A stretch of DNA of 64,000 bases from CAVYXZ01 sp965223835 (GCA_965223835.1 CBDCXQ010000001.1:5022001-5086000); one strand, 5' to 3'. Positions 52,651-62,117 are shown, counted from the stretch's first letter. Notes: generated from the sequence alone by a model not told the origin. Numbers and translations are program-made.

Positions 52651-53634
52651 ATGAAAATTCTATTCATCGGCGGGACGGGCAATATCAGTGTGGCGGTTAG
52701 CAGGCTGGCGGTGCAACGGGGCTTTGATCTCTACCTGCTCAATCGCGGCACACAGGACGTATCGATTGATGGCGCCCACACGATTATCGGCGACATCACG
52801 CAACCCGAACTGGTCACGGCGGCGTTGGGCGACATGCATTTTGATGCAGTTGTGAACTGGATTGCGTTCACCGAGCAGGATGTTGAGCGTGATCTGGCGT
52901 TATTTTCCGGGAAATGCGATCAGTATATTTTCATCAGTTCGGCCTCCGTCTATCAGAAGCCGCTGACGTTCCCCATCATCACTGAATCAACCCCGGCGGC
53001 CAATCCTTACTGGCAGTATTCACAGAACAAAATCGCCTGTGAAGAGCGGTTGCTGCGGGCCTATCGCGAAGCCGGTTTCCCGATGACGATTGTCCGCCCT
53101 TCCCACACCTATGATACCCGCATTCCGATTGCGGTGGGCAACTGGGCCAGTTATGTCGTGCCCCAGCGGATGCTGGCAGGCAAGCCAATCATCGTACATG
53201 GAGATGGCACCTCGTTGTGGACGCTGACGCACAGTGAAGACTTCGCGCTGGGCTTCGTGGGTTTGCTGGGTAATCCCCACGCGGTTGGGCATACGTTTCA
53301 CATCACGTCCGACTTTGTGCTCAACTGGAATCAGGTTTACGAGCAAGTCGGTGCGGCGCTGGGCGTCAAACCAAATTTAGTGCATATCGCGTCAGATTTT
53401 ATCAACAGCATTGATCCTGGAACCGGGGCGGGTCTCATTGGGGATAAGATGTGGAGCGCCGTGTTCGACAACAGCAAGATCAAGCAGTTTGTGCCAGATT
53501 ACGTCGCCAGCATTCCGTTTCATCTGGGCATCCGCCGCACACTGGCCTGGTTTCAGGCCGATGAACGCCGGATGCAGGTCAGCGCTGAGGATGAGGCCCG
53601 CATGGACCGCATTCTGGATGCATATCATCAATAA
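52651..53634 (+). CDS. NAD-dependent epimerase/dehydratase (SDR)
   Basis: 327-residue extended SDR enzyme. NAD motif GGTGNISVAVSRL at the N-terminus, then GDITQPELVTAAL, ISSASVYQKPL and the active-site YSQNKIACEERL (Tyr and Lys with 3 residues between). The typical substrates are nucleotide sugars; the C-terminal half differs from GalE-type enzymes. ATG 52651 follows GGGAGG. The amidotransferase gene begins 30 bases downstream and may be cotranscribed. Confidence 0.9.
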   Translation: MKILFIGGTGNISVAVSRLAVQRGFDLYLLNRGTQDVSIDGAHTIIGDITQPELVTAALGDMHFDAVVNWIAFTEQDVERDLALFSGKCDQYIFISSASVYQKPLTFPIITESTPAANPYWQYSQNKIACEERLLRAYREAGFPMTIVRPSHTYDTRIPIAVGNWASYVVPQRMLAGKPIIVHGDGTSLWTLTHSEDFALGFVGLLGNPHAVGHTFHITSDFVLNWNQVYEQVGAALGVKPNLVHIASDFINSIDPGTGAGLIGDKMWSAVFDNSKIKQFVPDYVASIPFHLGIRRTLAWFQADERRMQVSAEDEARMDRILDAYHQ

Positions 53635-53664
53635 TGGTAGGCTGAAATTTAAAGGAATCATACG

Positions 53665-54357
53665 TTGCTTGCTTTTGTCGATATTGAAGCCCGCTGGAAT
53701 GTTGAAGATCCGGTGAAGGGACCCCGCCATAATCAGGAAGCCCAACAACGTGCTCAGAACATCGCGGCTGCGGTGGGCCGCCCGTGTCGGAAGGTCAATT
53801 ACTGGGATTTCAGCATCGACTGGCTGCGGCAAAATCACATCCAGGGCTTTTTCATCAGTGGCAATACGCCCGATTGGGAAGAATATGATTGGGATTTGTT
53901 TAAGCCATTGCAAGCTGCCATCACCACTGGCGAATACCCGGTGCTGGCGTTCTGCGGCGGCCATCAGTTGATTGGCCTGACTTATGGCGCGGCCTGTGGT
54001 GATATGGGACCGCTGCAACCGGGCGAAGTGGACCCGATGCCCGACTATCATCCCGGCATGCGTAAGGAAACTGGTTGGCTACCGCTGCGCCCCTTGCAGC
54101 CCGATCATCCGCTGTTTCAGGGGTTTACCGATATTGGGCCGGTGCTGATGGAAAGCCACTATTGGGAGATCAAAGAAGTCCCGGAAAATTTTGACCTGCT
54201 GGCCTCAACGGAATGGAGCCGGATACAGGTTATTCAGCACCGTGAACTCCCGATCTTTGGCACACAGGGCCATCCCGAAGCCTATACCGCCCAATATCCC
54301 GATGGCAGGCGGTTTATACGCAATTTCGCAGTGGCTACCGGCTTGATTGCCGGGTAA
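53665..54357 (+). CDS. Class I glutamine amidotransferase-like protein
   Basis: 230 residues. The GATase1 triad is present: the nucleophilic Cys in VLAFCGGHQLIG and His with Glu in GTQGHPEAY. The substrate half that would use ammonia is not next to it. TTG 53665 is the likely start, with AAAGGA 8 bases upstream. The N-terminal NQEAQQRAQNIAAAV and GFFISGNTPDW are typical of stand-alone members of the family. It follows the epimerase closely, and the two could modify a sugar or cofactor. Confidence 0.85.
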   Translation: MLAFVDIEARWNVEDPVKGPRHNQEAQQRAQNIAAAVGRPCRKVNYWDFSIDWLRQNHIQGFFISGNTPDWEEYDWDLFKPLQAAITTGEYPVLAFCGGHQLIGLTYGAACGDMGPLQPGEVDPMPDYHPGMRKETGWLPLRPLQPDHPLFQGFTDIGPVLMESHYWEIKEVPENFDLLASTEWSRIQVIQHRELPIFGTQGHPEAYTAQYPDGRRFIRNFAVATGLIAG

Positions 54358-54454
54358 ATATTTGGGTCGCCGCTTTACGCAGATGAAGTGCGGACATTTT
54401 GGCTGGACAGGGTTTATTGACAAGTTTCGCCGACTCCCAAACCAAGCAATTTTA

Positions 54455-54484
54455 TTGACGACGTATCGCTAAATATGCTATGCT
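54455..54484 (+). promoter_or_regulatory. Promoter of the tandem-TIR gene
   Basis: TTGACG (54455-54460) and TATGCT (54479-54484) with an 18-base spacer, 34 bases before ATG 54518. Confidence 0.6.
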
Positions 54485-54517
54485 CTAACAAATTTGGGAG
54501 TGAGAGATGAGGCTGAT

Positions 54518-55750
54518 ATGACACAGGTCTTTATTAGCTACTCCAGAAAAGACGTAGAATATGTCAGTGAGCTTCGTAATGCCTTAGAAGCTGCTCTAAA
54601 AGCCCAAGATGTGTGTATCTGGATGGATAAATTCAACATCCGGGCTGGGGAAGATTGGATTGATGAGGTTGAAACAGCGCTTCGCCAGTCGTCTTATATG
54701 ATCTATGTACATACCAGTTCATCTGCGACTTCTTCGCAAGTTAGGAAAGAGTGGAGCTACTTTCTAAATCGTGGTAAGCACGTGATTCCACTGATTGTGG
54801 AAAATGTTGAACTCCCCTTCCTTCTGGAAACAATACAATTCTTAGATTTTTGCACGCAAGATTTTCAAATTGCCGTTAAACAATTGGTGGCGGAAATTCT
54901 CAAGCTCGATCCTACGCCTCCAGATAACAATACAGGCGTTAACAAACTTCCACTTGAAATAGAACTTCAGCCCGAAGCAAAAGCAGTTCGGGTTGAAAAT
55001 CATAATCAGAACCCTAGAACCATAGCGTTTGTCTCCTATTCATCTGATGATTTGCACAAGGTGCGGCAACTTAGCCTTCAGATACTGTTGTCTAGACTTT
55101 CCCAGACAACCAATATTTTTGCGAGTACTTCTGCTGAGACATATCCACAAAGTCAGTTTAGTAATGTATTTTATCAATCGTTCATTCAAGCCATTCAAGA
55201 CGATACTGTACGTGCTTGGAATCAACACAGCAGAAATTGTAGGATTACCAAATCTGACTGGGTACTATACGAGGTTATGCAGGCGCAGAAGCTTAAGACA
55301 GCGCTAATACCGCTATATTTGATAGGCGATATAAAACAATCTACCTGGTCAATTACATGTAATCAGATTCTTGAGAACAGATATTGTTCGAGGGGGATAC
55401 GTAACTGGTTACTTCAAATAGCTAAACATCAAATTGCGGAAAGTCATCGATATTTTGTCAACAATCGAAATGATCTAGAAACCATTAGTCATGTTGATGA
55501 CGAACAAAACACGAGGATACTTGTCGATAGGACGCTAACTTCAGATGACAATCACTTAATGGAACAGATAGAATCTATAGTTGAGCGCGAATTCAATAAG
55601 TACGTTGGGCTATTGCCGATTCCTTATCTTGAAAGACAACGCATAGCCTCTCGTGGAAACGTTATCCATCCCGAGAATAACATCCCCGCATGTCAAGATT
55701 TTTGTGAGACCTATCAAACAGATGGAGAAAGACAAAAGCTTCAAGACTGA
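54518..55750 (+). CDS. Free-standing protein with two TIR-like domains
   Basis: 410 residues, AT-rich compared with the neighbours. TIR1 (about 1-130): start QVFISYSRKDVEYVSELRNA, then CIWMDKFNIRAGEDWIDEV and a catalytic-type Glu in QVRKEWSYFL (E78). A linker leads to a second, more divergent TIR-like domain (about 167-300): IAFVSYSSDDLHKVRQLSL, then SDWVLYEVMQAQKLKTALIP with a Glu (E252) in the same place. A helical tail (about 300-410) ends it. TIR domains cleave NAD or make cyclic ADP-ribose signals in defence systems. No STAND, SIR2 or sensor gene is adjacent, so it would act alone or with distant partners. The weak GC content suggests transfer. Confidence 0.82.
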   Translation: MTQVFISYSRKDVEYVSELRNALEAALKAQDVCIWMDKFNIRAGEDWIDEVETALRQSSYMIYVHTSSSATSSQVRKEWSYFLNRGKHVIPLIVENVELPFLLETIQFLDFCTQDFQIAVKQLVAEILKLDPTPPDNNTGVNKLPLEIELQPEAKAVRVENHNQNPRTIAFVSYSSDDLHKVRQLSLQILLSRLSQTTNIFASTSAETYPQSQFSNVFYQSFIQAIQDDTVRAWNQHSRNCRITKSDWVLYEVMQAQKLKTALIPLYLIGDIKQSTWSITCNQILENRYCSRGIRNWLLQIAKHQIAESHRYFVNNRNDLETISHVDDEQNTRILVDRTLTSDDNHLMEQIESIVEREFNKYVGLLPIPYLERQRIASRGNVIHPENNIPACQDFCETYQTDGERQKLQD

Positions 55751-55809
55751 GCTAAATCATGGAGTTCGCGCTGCCCGTATCGTAGTGTAACCTAAGGAAT
55801 AAAAGCTAA

Positions 55810-55846
55810 AAAGATCACCTGCTTGTTAATGGTGATCTTTTATTTT
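55810..55846. terminator. Terminator after the tandem-TIR gene
   Basis: AAAGATCACC and GGTGATCTTT pair perfectly (10 bp) around an 11-base loop and run into TATTTTG. It lies 59 bases past the TIR stop. An A run on the other side means it could also serve the convergent SH3 gene. Confidence 0.82.
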
Positions 55847-55899
55847 GAGTTTTTGGCTCAAGAAATCGCTAGCTTGGTTCGACTGTAGTAAGTCGCCTC

Positions 55900-56868
55900 C
55901 TACGGCAACGACAGTCGCTCGGACCAAACCCAGCCCGTGATATTATTCGCCTGTACTTGATACCAGTTGCCTTGAGTCGGTGTATCAAAGCGGATTGCCC
56001 CCAGCACCGGCCCACCGAGAATCGTCACGTTTTGACCAACTGGCAAGGTGGTCAGTAGTTGCCCACTGCGGACATCCGGTTGACTCCAGACTCGCGCATT
56101 GGCTAAGGCGGTCGGACCGTCAGCGGGCTGAGGATAATCTGTCAGCCGTTCGGCCCAGATCCAGCCACTCAGCGTCCCCTGCTTCACTGGATACCAGAGG
56201 CCCGTATCAGCCGTATCGAAGCGAATGGGACCCGGCACTGGATTGCCAATAATGTTCACGCTGGAGCCAGGTTGCAAAGTCGCCAATAGTTGTCCATTTT
56301 TTACGTCAGGCTGTGACCATAGGCGGGCGTTAGCCAGGGCATAAACGTTGCGGGTAACACAACCGCCGCTCAGGCTACCGCTGCCTGCGCTGACCCATGC
56401 GCCTGTAGCATGATCGAGCAACAGATAGTGTGCGGCTGCGGTTTGCTCCACAACTGGCAATGATTGCTGCGCCGGAATGTTGCCGAATGGCATCGTCATT
56501 TGCTCATCCAGAAAAGCTGGAACTGCTACTGCAGCTGAATACAGACATACGGTTGGAAAGTCGCTCAAGGGCGTGGTATCCACCGGGATGCTGGCACAAT
56601 CGCCGCTGAGCCGGCCACTGCGCCGGTCGACCCAACCGCCATAAGCATGATCGATTGCGATCAGGTAATGTTCGCCGTGCTGCCGCTGCACGCTATAGGC
56701 TACGCCACCGGGGAGTTCGGCTTTCAATTGGGTGGCATGGGTAAGTGGCGCGTGGTGTAAGGCCAGGGTGTCGAGCGACCCAGCAAAAAAGCATTCGTTA
56801 ACCTGTGCCTGTGCACCGCTGCTTACTATCAGCAACAGGAACAGCAGGCCACCAATCAGGCTGCGCAT
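55900..56868 (-). CDS. Secreted SH3b-repeat protein
   Basis: 322 residues with a signal peptide (LIGGLLFLLLIVSSGAQAQ). Four SH3b-like units can be seen. The last two are very similar: ALANARLWSQPDVKNGQLLA with SGWIWAERLTD, and ALANARVWSQPDVRSGQLLT with TGWVWSERLS. The first two are less regular (LHHAPLTHATQLKAELPGG, GWVDRRSGRLSGDC). Six Cys residues in the N-terminal half suggest disulfides. GAGGAA precedes the ATG. It probably binds cell-wall peptides or polymers outside the cell. Confidence 0.8.
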   Translation of the reverse strand: MRSLIGGLLFLLLIVSSGAQAQVNECFFAGSLDTLALHHAPLTHATQLKAELPGGVAYSVQRQHGEHYLIAIDHAYGGWVDRRSGRLSGDCASIPVDTTPLSDFPTVCLYSAAVAVPAFLDEQMTMPFGNIPAQQSLPVVEQTAAAHYLLLDHATGAWVSAGSGSLSGGCVTRNVYALANARLWSQPDVKNGQLLATLQPGSSVNIIGNPVPGPIRFDTADTGLWYPVKQGTLSGWIWAERLTDYPQPADGPTALANARVWSQPDVRSGQLLTTLPVGQNVTILGGPVLGAIRFDTPTQGNWYQVQANNITGWVWSERLSLP

Positions 56869-57006
56869 GGTGGTTATTCCTCTCCATTTTGAAATTTAGA
56901 GCGCTATTGTATAACGAATTGTGTTTCGCGTAGGCTGGACGTAGGGAAAGCGGCAGCGGGGCGTTATACTCAGGCTAAGATTGTTTTGCTGCGAAAGGAT
57001 TTTTAG

Positions 57007-58659
57007 ATGTCTCCCTATACGCTCCCAACGATTACATCCCCGTCACCATCCGCGCCGAATACCGTCGTGCTGGTTGCCAGTGGTGATCTGCGGTTATCGG
57101 CTAATCAGGTGTGCTGGCCCGCCCAGGCCGCGATGGAAGCCAGCGTAATCGCCGCATTTGAAGCTGAAGGTGTGACCGTCCAGCGCGGTCATGATTACGA
57201 CCCCGAACTCCAGCATGGCTTTATCTGGAATCAGCGCATGGGCATGGATGTCTTCCAGACCATTCATCCCGATACACCCCTGATCGTCGCCGAAGCCGTC
57301 TGGCAATACAGCCATCATGTGCTGGCCGGACTTCGTAATCATCGTGGGCCGATTCTCACGGTTGCCAATTGGAGTGGGCAGTGGCCGGGCCTCGTTGGCT
57401 TGCTCAACCTCAATGGTTCATTGACCAAAATGGGGGTGCAGTACAGCACCATCTGGAGTGAGGATTTTACTGACGATTATTTCCGTAACGCCATCCGTGA
57501 ATGGATTGCTACCGGGGCGATCACTCACGATATGAGCCACGTCCGCGATTTGAATCCAGGTAACTTGCCTGCTGATGAAGCCGAACTAGGACGAGTGCTG
57601 GCACAGCAATTGCAACATGAAAAGGCGATTCTGGGCATCTTCGATGAAGGCTGCATGGGGATGTATAACGCGATAATCGACGATGAGCTGCTCAATCCCA
57701 CTGGCATCTACAAAGAACGCCTCAGCCAATCAGGCCTCGTCGCCGCCATGCATACCGTAAGTGACAGCGAAGCCCAGCAGATCCGCGACTGGTTGGATAA
57801 TGCCGGGATGACATTCGTGACCGGGCCAGACGATGCGACGGACCTCACCGACGCACAAATCCTGGAACAATGCAAGATGTATATCGCGGCGGTTCGTATC
57901 GCGCACGAATTCGGTTGCGCGGCTATCGGCATCCAATATCAACAGGGTCTCAAGGACATGGCCCCCGCGTCTGACCTAGTGGAGGGCTTGCTTAATAATG
58001 TGGAACGTCCGGCAGTTTATCACGCTGAAACCGGTGATGAACTGTTCGCAGGTCAGGCGATTCCGCACTTTAACGAAGTCGATGAAGGCGCGGCGGTGGA
58101 TGCGCTGGTGACGAATCGGGTCTGGAACGCCCTGGGTTACGACCCGGCCACGACGCTGCACGACATTCGCTGGGGCGAACATTATAGCGGCAACGGCGTT
58201 GATGATTACGTGTGGGTGTTTTTGATCTCCGGGGCGGCGCCAGCGTCGCATTTCATTGATGGCTATGCCGGGGCTTCCAGCGAGCGCCAGCCACCGATGT
58301 ATTTTCGCCTGGGCGGCGGCACCCTCAAAGGCATCAGTAAGCCGGGCGAGATCGTCTGGAGTCGAGTGTATGTGATGGGTGGGACACTGCACGCCGACAT
58401 CGGACGGGCGACGGTGGTCGAACTGCCGCACGAAGAGACCGAACGGCGCTGGCAGAAATCCAGCCCGCAATGGCCGATCATGCACGCGGTATTGCATGGT
58501 GTGACCCGTGACCAGATGATGGCCCGCCACAAAGCCAATCATCTCAATGTCGTTTATGCGCCGACGGCGGCTGAGACGGATAAGGCGCTGGCGGCGAAAG
58601 CGGCCATGTTCGCGGCGATGGGCATCCAGGTCCACCTGTGCGGAACGGTTAACCTATAG
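57007..58659 (+). CDS. L-fucose/arabinose-isomerase-like enzyme
   Basis: 550 residues resembling the fucose isomerase family. N-terminal alpha/beta part (VVLVASGDLRLSANQVCWPA, LIVAEAVWQYSHHVLAG), middle domain (GIFDEGCMGMYNAIIDDEL) and C-terminal barrel (SGAAPASHFIDGYAG, YFRLGGGTLKGISKPGEIVW, ADIGRATVVELP). It is somewhat shorter than FucI (about 590). Mn-binding residues cannot be assigned with certainty. AAAGGA precedes ATG 57007. It may act on a sugar or a related polyol; the P1 peptidase gene follows 101 bases later. Confidence 0.8.
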   Translation: MSPYTLPTITSPSPSAPNTVVLVASGDLRLSANQVCWPAQAAMEASVIAAFEAEGVTVQRGHDYDPELQHGFIWNQRMGMDVFQTIHPDTPLIVAEAVWQYSHHVLAGLRNHRGPILTVANWSGQWPGLVGLLNLNGSLTKMGVQYSTIWSEDFTDDYFRNAIREWIATGAITHDMSHVRDLNPGNLPADEAELGRVLAQQLQHEKAILGIFDEGCMGMYNAIIDDELLNPTGIYKERLSQSGLVAAMHTVSDSEAQQIRDWLDNAGMTFVTGPDDATDLTDAQILEQCKMYIAAVRIAHEFGCAAIGIQYQQGLKDMAPASDLVEGLLNNVERPAVYHAETGDELFAGQAIPHFNEVDEGAAVDALVTNRVWNALGYDPATTLHDIRWGEHYSGNGVDDYVWVFLISGAAPASHFIDGYAGASSERQPPMYFRLGGGTLKGISKPGEIVWSRVYVMGGTLHADIGRATVVELPHEETERRWQKSSPQWPIMHAVLHGVTRDQMMARHKANHLNVVYAPTAAETDKALAAKAAMFAAMGIQVHLCGTVNL

Positions 58660-58760
58660 TTTTCAGTTGCGAGTTGTCAGTTTTTAAAGTGGGTTGACTG
58701 GTGGGAGAAGCTATCTTTTGCCAGTCTATCGCTTCATTGTGAATGTAAAAAGGAACGTAT

Positions 58761-59849
58761 ATGCAACGATTGCGGGATTTTGGTGTGACACCCGGACATT
58801 TACCACCTGGAAGATACAACGCGATGACTGATGTCAACGGCGTCAAGGTGGGACACACCACTATCATTGACGGTGAGGGCCAGTGGGCTGAAGGCGAAGG
58901 ACCGATTCGTACCGGGGTGACGGCGGTCCTGCCGCATGATGGCAATATCTTCCGCGAGAAGGTTCCGGCGGCGGTGTATTCGATCAATGGCTTTGGCAAA
59001 GTCATGGGCTTCGAGCAAATCCGCGAACGAGGCACACTGGAAACGCCGATCATCCTCACCAGCAACTTGAGTGTGGCTCGCGCCGGTGACGCCCTGATGA
59101 CCTATATGTTGCGCCAGAACCCGGATATTGCCTTGACGACCGGGACGGTCAATTGTGTGGTGGGTGAATGCAATGATGGCCTGTTGAATGATGCGCGGGG
59201 ACGTCACATCAAGCAGGAATATGTCTGGAACGCGATTGATTCTGCCAGCGGTGGCCCCGTGCCTGAAGGTTGTGTCGGCGGCGGGACCGGCACGACCTGC
59301 TATCAATTCAAAGGTGGCATCGGCACCGCTTCCCGCGTGGTCGTGGATGGTCGCTACAACGTTGGCGCACTGGTGCAGACCAACATGGGCACCCGCGACG
59401 AACTCATGGTGCTGGGCGTTCCGGTTGGAGAGCAGTTGTGGGATGAATATATGCCACAGTCCAATCCCGGCTCAATCATGATCGTGGTGGCAACCGATGC
59501 GCCGTTGTCGTCACAGCAGCTTGAACGGATGGCGAAACGGGCGGCGTTCGGACTGGCGCGGACTGGCACCATTAGCAGCGACCAAAGCGGCGATTTCGTG
59601 ATCGCGTTTTCCACTGCAAACCGCATCCAGCATTACCCGGATGCGGCGTTCGATTCCATAAACATTTTGACTGACGATGGTTCCACGATTGATCAATTTT
59701 TCCTGGCGACCATCGAGTCGGTTGAAGAAGCGATTCTCAATTCCATGATCGCGGCGCAGACCATGACCGGGCGTGATAACCTGACCGTACACGCGCTGCC
59801 GCATGATCGGTTGGAAGCGCTGTTGCGGCAGTATGGGCGGGTTGATTAG
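58761..59849 (+). CDS. P1 (DmpA-like) family peptidase
   Basis: 362-residue N-terminal-nucleophile hydrolase of the DmpA/BapA type. N-terminus RLRDFGVTPGHLPPGRYNAM and DVNGVKVGHTTII are the hallmarks, then GGGTGTTCYQFKGGIGTASR, which holds the autocleavage region with the nucleophilic Ser probably in the last residues of that block. The C-terminal part FALARTG-like (FGLARTGTIS, SGDFVIAFSTANRI) completes the fold. Members cleave beta-amino or D-amino peptides. AAAAAGGAACG precedes ATG 58761. Confidence 0.9.
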   Translation: MQRLRDFGVTPGHLPPGRYNAMTDVNGVKVGHTTIIDGEGQWAEGEGPIRTGVTAVLPHDGNIFREKVPAAVYSINGFGKVMGFEQIRERGTLETPIILTSNLSVARAGDALMTYMLRQNPDIALTTGTVNCVVGECNDGLLNDARGRHIKQEYVWNAIDSASGGPVPEGCVGGGTGTTCYQFKGGIGTASRVVVDGRYNVGALVQTNMGTRDELMVLGVPVGEQLWDEYMPQSNPGSIMIVVATDAPLSSQQLERMAKRAAFGLARTGTISSDQSGDFVIAFSTANRIQHYPDAAFDSINILTDDGSTIDQFFLATIESVEEAILNSMIAAQTMTGRDNLTVHALPHDRLEALLRQYGRVD

Positions 59850-59875
59850 AAACCCTATGAACGAGCATACAAGCT

Positions 59876-60259
59876 ATGGTTAACCGAGAAACCCATCTTA
59901 AGTTCTATTTCGATACACACATCCCAAAAGCGGTTGCAATTCAATTACGAAGCCGCGGTATTGAAGTCGTCCGTTGTGAAGAGGTTGATCTCGCCGAAGC
60001 CGATGATGTAGAGCATCTTGAGTATGCAACAGCACGAGGGCTGACACTTGTTTCCCATGATTTAGATTTTCCAAATATTCATGCAGAATGGTCACATCAA
60101 GGATTACATCATGCTGGTATTGTCAAGTTTAGCCGCCAATTTCATGGCAATGTTGGCAAACTGGTCACGGAGCTACTTGATTGGTATGAATTGATAGTTG
60201 AAGGGGCAGGGACTGTCTCAGAAGATGTGTATAATAAGCTCATTGAGATCAACAGGTGA
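59876..60259 (+). CDS. DUF5615 PIN-like toxin (second pair, toxin first)
   Basis: 127-residue PIN-like nuclease candidate: FYFDTHIPKAVAIQLRSRG at the start, EEVDLAEADDVEHLEYATAR in the middle and SHDLDFPNIH with conserved Asp residues. These fit DUF5615. The order is toxin then antitoxin, opposite to 30380-30986, and the two genes are 4 bases apart. A Gly/Ala tail follows (VEGAGTVSEDVYN). It starts at ATG 59876, 26 bases after the P1 peptidase stop. Confidence 0.83.
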   Translation: MVNRETHLKFYFDTHIPKAVAIQLRSRGIEVVRCEEVDLAEADDVEHLEYATARGLTLVSHDLDFPNIHAEWSHQGLHHAGIVKFSRQFHGNVGKLVTELLDWYELIVEGAGTVSEDVYNKLIEINR

Positions 60260-60263
60260 TATC

Positions 60264-60575
60264 ATGCAACAAGTCGATTTTCCACCAACCTATCACATTG
60301 AGATTCGCAATGGGCAAGCACGGATTGCGGGCCGTAATGTCAAGGTAAAAATGATTATCAATCGGCTAATTCATGGCGCACCGACGACGATTGAAGAAGT
60401 GATGGAACAGTACAATTTGAGTCGGTCTGAAGTTCTAGCTTGTCTGGTTTATTATTACGATCATCAGGCTGCCATTGAGCAGCATTTCCGTGAACAAGAT
60501 GAATTTTCCCATGCGCTGGCAATACCACTGGACGAACTAAAGGCTCGCATTCGCCAACGGCATGAGAAGCCGTAA
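60264..60575 (+). CDS. DUF433 antitoxin-like protein (second pair)
   Basis: 103 residues with a DUF433 pattern: HIEIRNGQARIAGRNVKVKM, then APTTIEEVMEQYNLSRSEVL and ACLVYYYDHQAAIEQHFREQ. Compared with 30380-30682 the N-terminus is reworked, but the winged-helix core and YYYD are shared. ATG 60264 lies 4 bases after the toxin stop. It ends just before the converging phospholipase gene. Confidence 0.82.
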   Translation: MQQVDFPPTYHIEIRNGQARIAGRNVKVKMIINRLIHGAPTTIEEVMEQYNLSRSEVLACLVYYYDHQAAIEQHFREQDEFSHALAIPLDELKARIRQRHEKP

Positions 60576-60583
60576 GAATAACC

Positions 60584-61987
60584 TCACGTTTTTTGCGCTG
60601 CATCCAGCAATTTTTGATGCGCACGAATGAGCGCCTGCAAATCCGTCATTTTAGCCGTGACGCCCTGGGCTTGCCCAGTGGTATCCGGGCGTGGCTGGCC
60701 CAGTTGACTGTCAACCGTTGGCGCAGGGGGGCGATCCTCACGGGCAGTAGCGCGGTTGAGCACTGCACTGAGATCATTGGCGCTGGCGACGCGTGGTCCC
60801 ATGTCCACTTCGGTCTTGCCAAAGCGCGTGAGAATCGTCTTGATAATTGATGTATGGTCAAATACTGTGTGCGATACGGTCCCTGCATCAATCCAGGGCG
60901 AGGCTAGCAGCGCCGGTACGCGCACGCCATATTGATTCGCCGGACCAGCGCCACCACCGTTATCGACAATTCCGAACAGGCTCAAAAACAGGCCCCACAA
61001 GATTTTGATGATTTGCCCAATGCCGCTGTCTGCGGCGGTTGCACTGGCCTGTGTGTCTGATGGATTAGCCGGGTCAAACCCACGTGGATCAACATGATCG
61101 TAAAAGCCGCCATGTTCATCATAGGTAACGATCAGCAGCGTTTTTTCCCAGAGGTTATCGCCCCCATTCAATAAAGCATTGTAAACATCCGCCACCAATT
61201 GTTGACCGTTGCGAATATCTGCCGGGGGATGGTCATCGTTGCCCTGCAAATGAATCGCTTCAACGCTATAACGCGGATCAATCCAACAGACAGCAGGCAA
61301 ATCGCCCGCCTGAGCGCATTCATAAAACTGGCTGATATGGCGGGTATGGCCCAGTGGATTGACCAGATCGAAGGCGTACTTGCGAATCGTGGACAACATC
61401 GGGAAATCATCATAGTAATAAGCCCAGTCCACACCATCGCGTAGCTGGTCGAACACCGTCAGCAGGTCATAAAAACGAATATCGTTATCCACTTCGTTGT
61501 CGGATGTGCCCGTGAGTGAGAATAAACGGTTGGGCCAGGTGGGGCCGGGCAGCGAACAAAACCAGCGATCACACACCCCGTACTCCGTCGCTAGCAGATC
61601 AAAGACCGGCACCTCATCAGCGGTATAGTATCCCATCACCATGCCGTTGTGCGCGGAGTCTGGTCGGGCATAATCAACAAAGGTGCTGACGAAGCCGCCC
61701 GCGCGATCATTGATTTGTGCGTGGACGGCAGTGGAGCCATGCGGCGGATCATAGATGATGCTGGTTGCCGGGTAGGTCACACCACCACGATCATAGTCTT
61801 GCAGGTGAAACACCGGGTAGGGTTGACCCTGAAAGGTATTCGTTTCGTTGCCGGTTAGCCCGTCAACATCATTGCGGCCTCGTCCACCTTGTTCCGGTGG
61901 CAAACTCAGATACCCCAGCATGTGGTCGAATGAGCGATTTTCCAGCATCAGCACCACAATATGTTCAATCTTGTCCAGCGCGTCCAT
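60584..61987 (-). CDS. Phospholipase C-type phosphoesterase
   Basis: 467 residues of the phosphoesterase (acid phosphatase AcpA/phospholipase C) family. N-terminal motif IEHIVVLMLENRSFDHMLGY contains the metal-binding Glu and Asn-Arg-Ser; a second block is CSLPGPTWPNRLFSLTGTSD with GPT(W)PNR; a third is LLIVTYDEHGGFYDHVDP with Asp-Glu-His. No signal peptide is visible, which is unusual for secreted members. ATG 61987 (MDALDK) is taken; a TTG at 62008 adds 7 residues. The enzyme should hydrolyse phosphate esters or phospholipids. Confidence 0.9.
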   Translation of the reverse strand: MDALDKIEHIVVLMLENRSFDHMLGYLSLPPEQGGRGRNDVDGLTGNETNTFQGQPYPVFHLQDYDRGGVTYPATSIIYDPPHGSTAVHAQINDRAGGFVSTFVDYARPDSAHNGMVMGYYTADEVPVFDLLATEYGVCDRWFCSLPGPTWPNRLFSLTGTSDNEVDNDIRFYDLLTVFDQLRDGVDWAYYYDDFPMLSTIRKYAFDLVNPLGHTRHISQFYECAQAGDLPAVCWIDPRYSVEAIHLQGNDDHPPADIRNGQQLVADVYNALLNGGDNLWEKTLLIVTYDEHGGFYDHVDPRGFDPANPSDTQASATAADSGIGQIIKILWGLFLSLFGIVDNGGGAGPANQYGVRVPALLASPWIDAGTVSHTVFDHTSIIKTILTRFGKTEVDMGPRVASANDLSAVLNRATAREDRPPAPTVDSQLGQPRPDTTGQAQGVTAKMTDLQALIRAHQKLLDAAQKT

Positions 61988-62046
61988 TGGCGTACCCCGG
62001 TTCCCCAATGATCTTGTTCGCTAATCGTAGCGTTTTTTATGTGGCA

Positions 62047-62079
62047 ATCAAAAAAGTGACCCCACATTGAGGCCACTTT
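62047..62079 (-). terminator. Rho-independent terminator on the minus strand
   Basis: Minus-strand AAAGTGGCC and GGTCACTTT form a 9-bp stem (one G-T pair) and run into T. It lies about 210 bases past the acetyltransferase stop and 40 bases before the phospholipase coding region, so it would end transcripts from the acetyltransferase side. Confidence 0.6.
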
Positions 62080-62117
62080 GCTGATCTATTCGCTAAGCGA
62101 AAGGTTCTACCGCGACA

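Noticed and set aside
37104..55750. A single defence island joining the STAND-FGE and tandem-TIR genes
   Set aside because: About 14 kb of ordinary metabolic and secreted genes on both strands separates them, so a common system is not supported.
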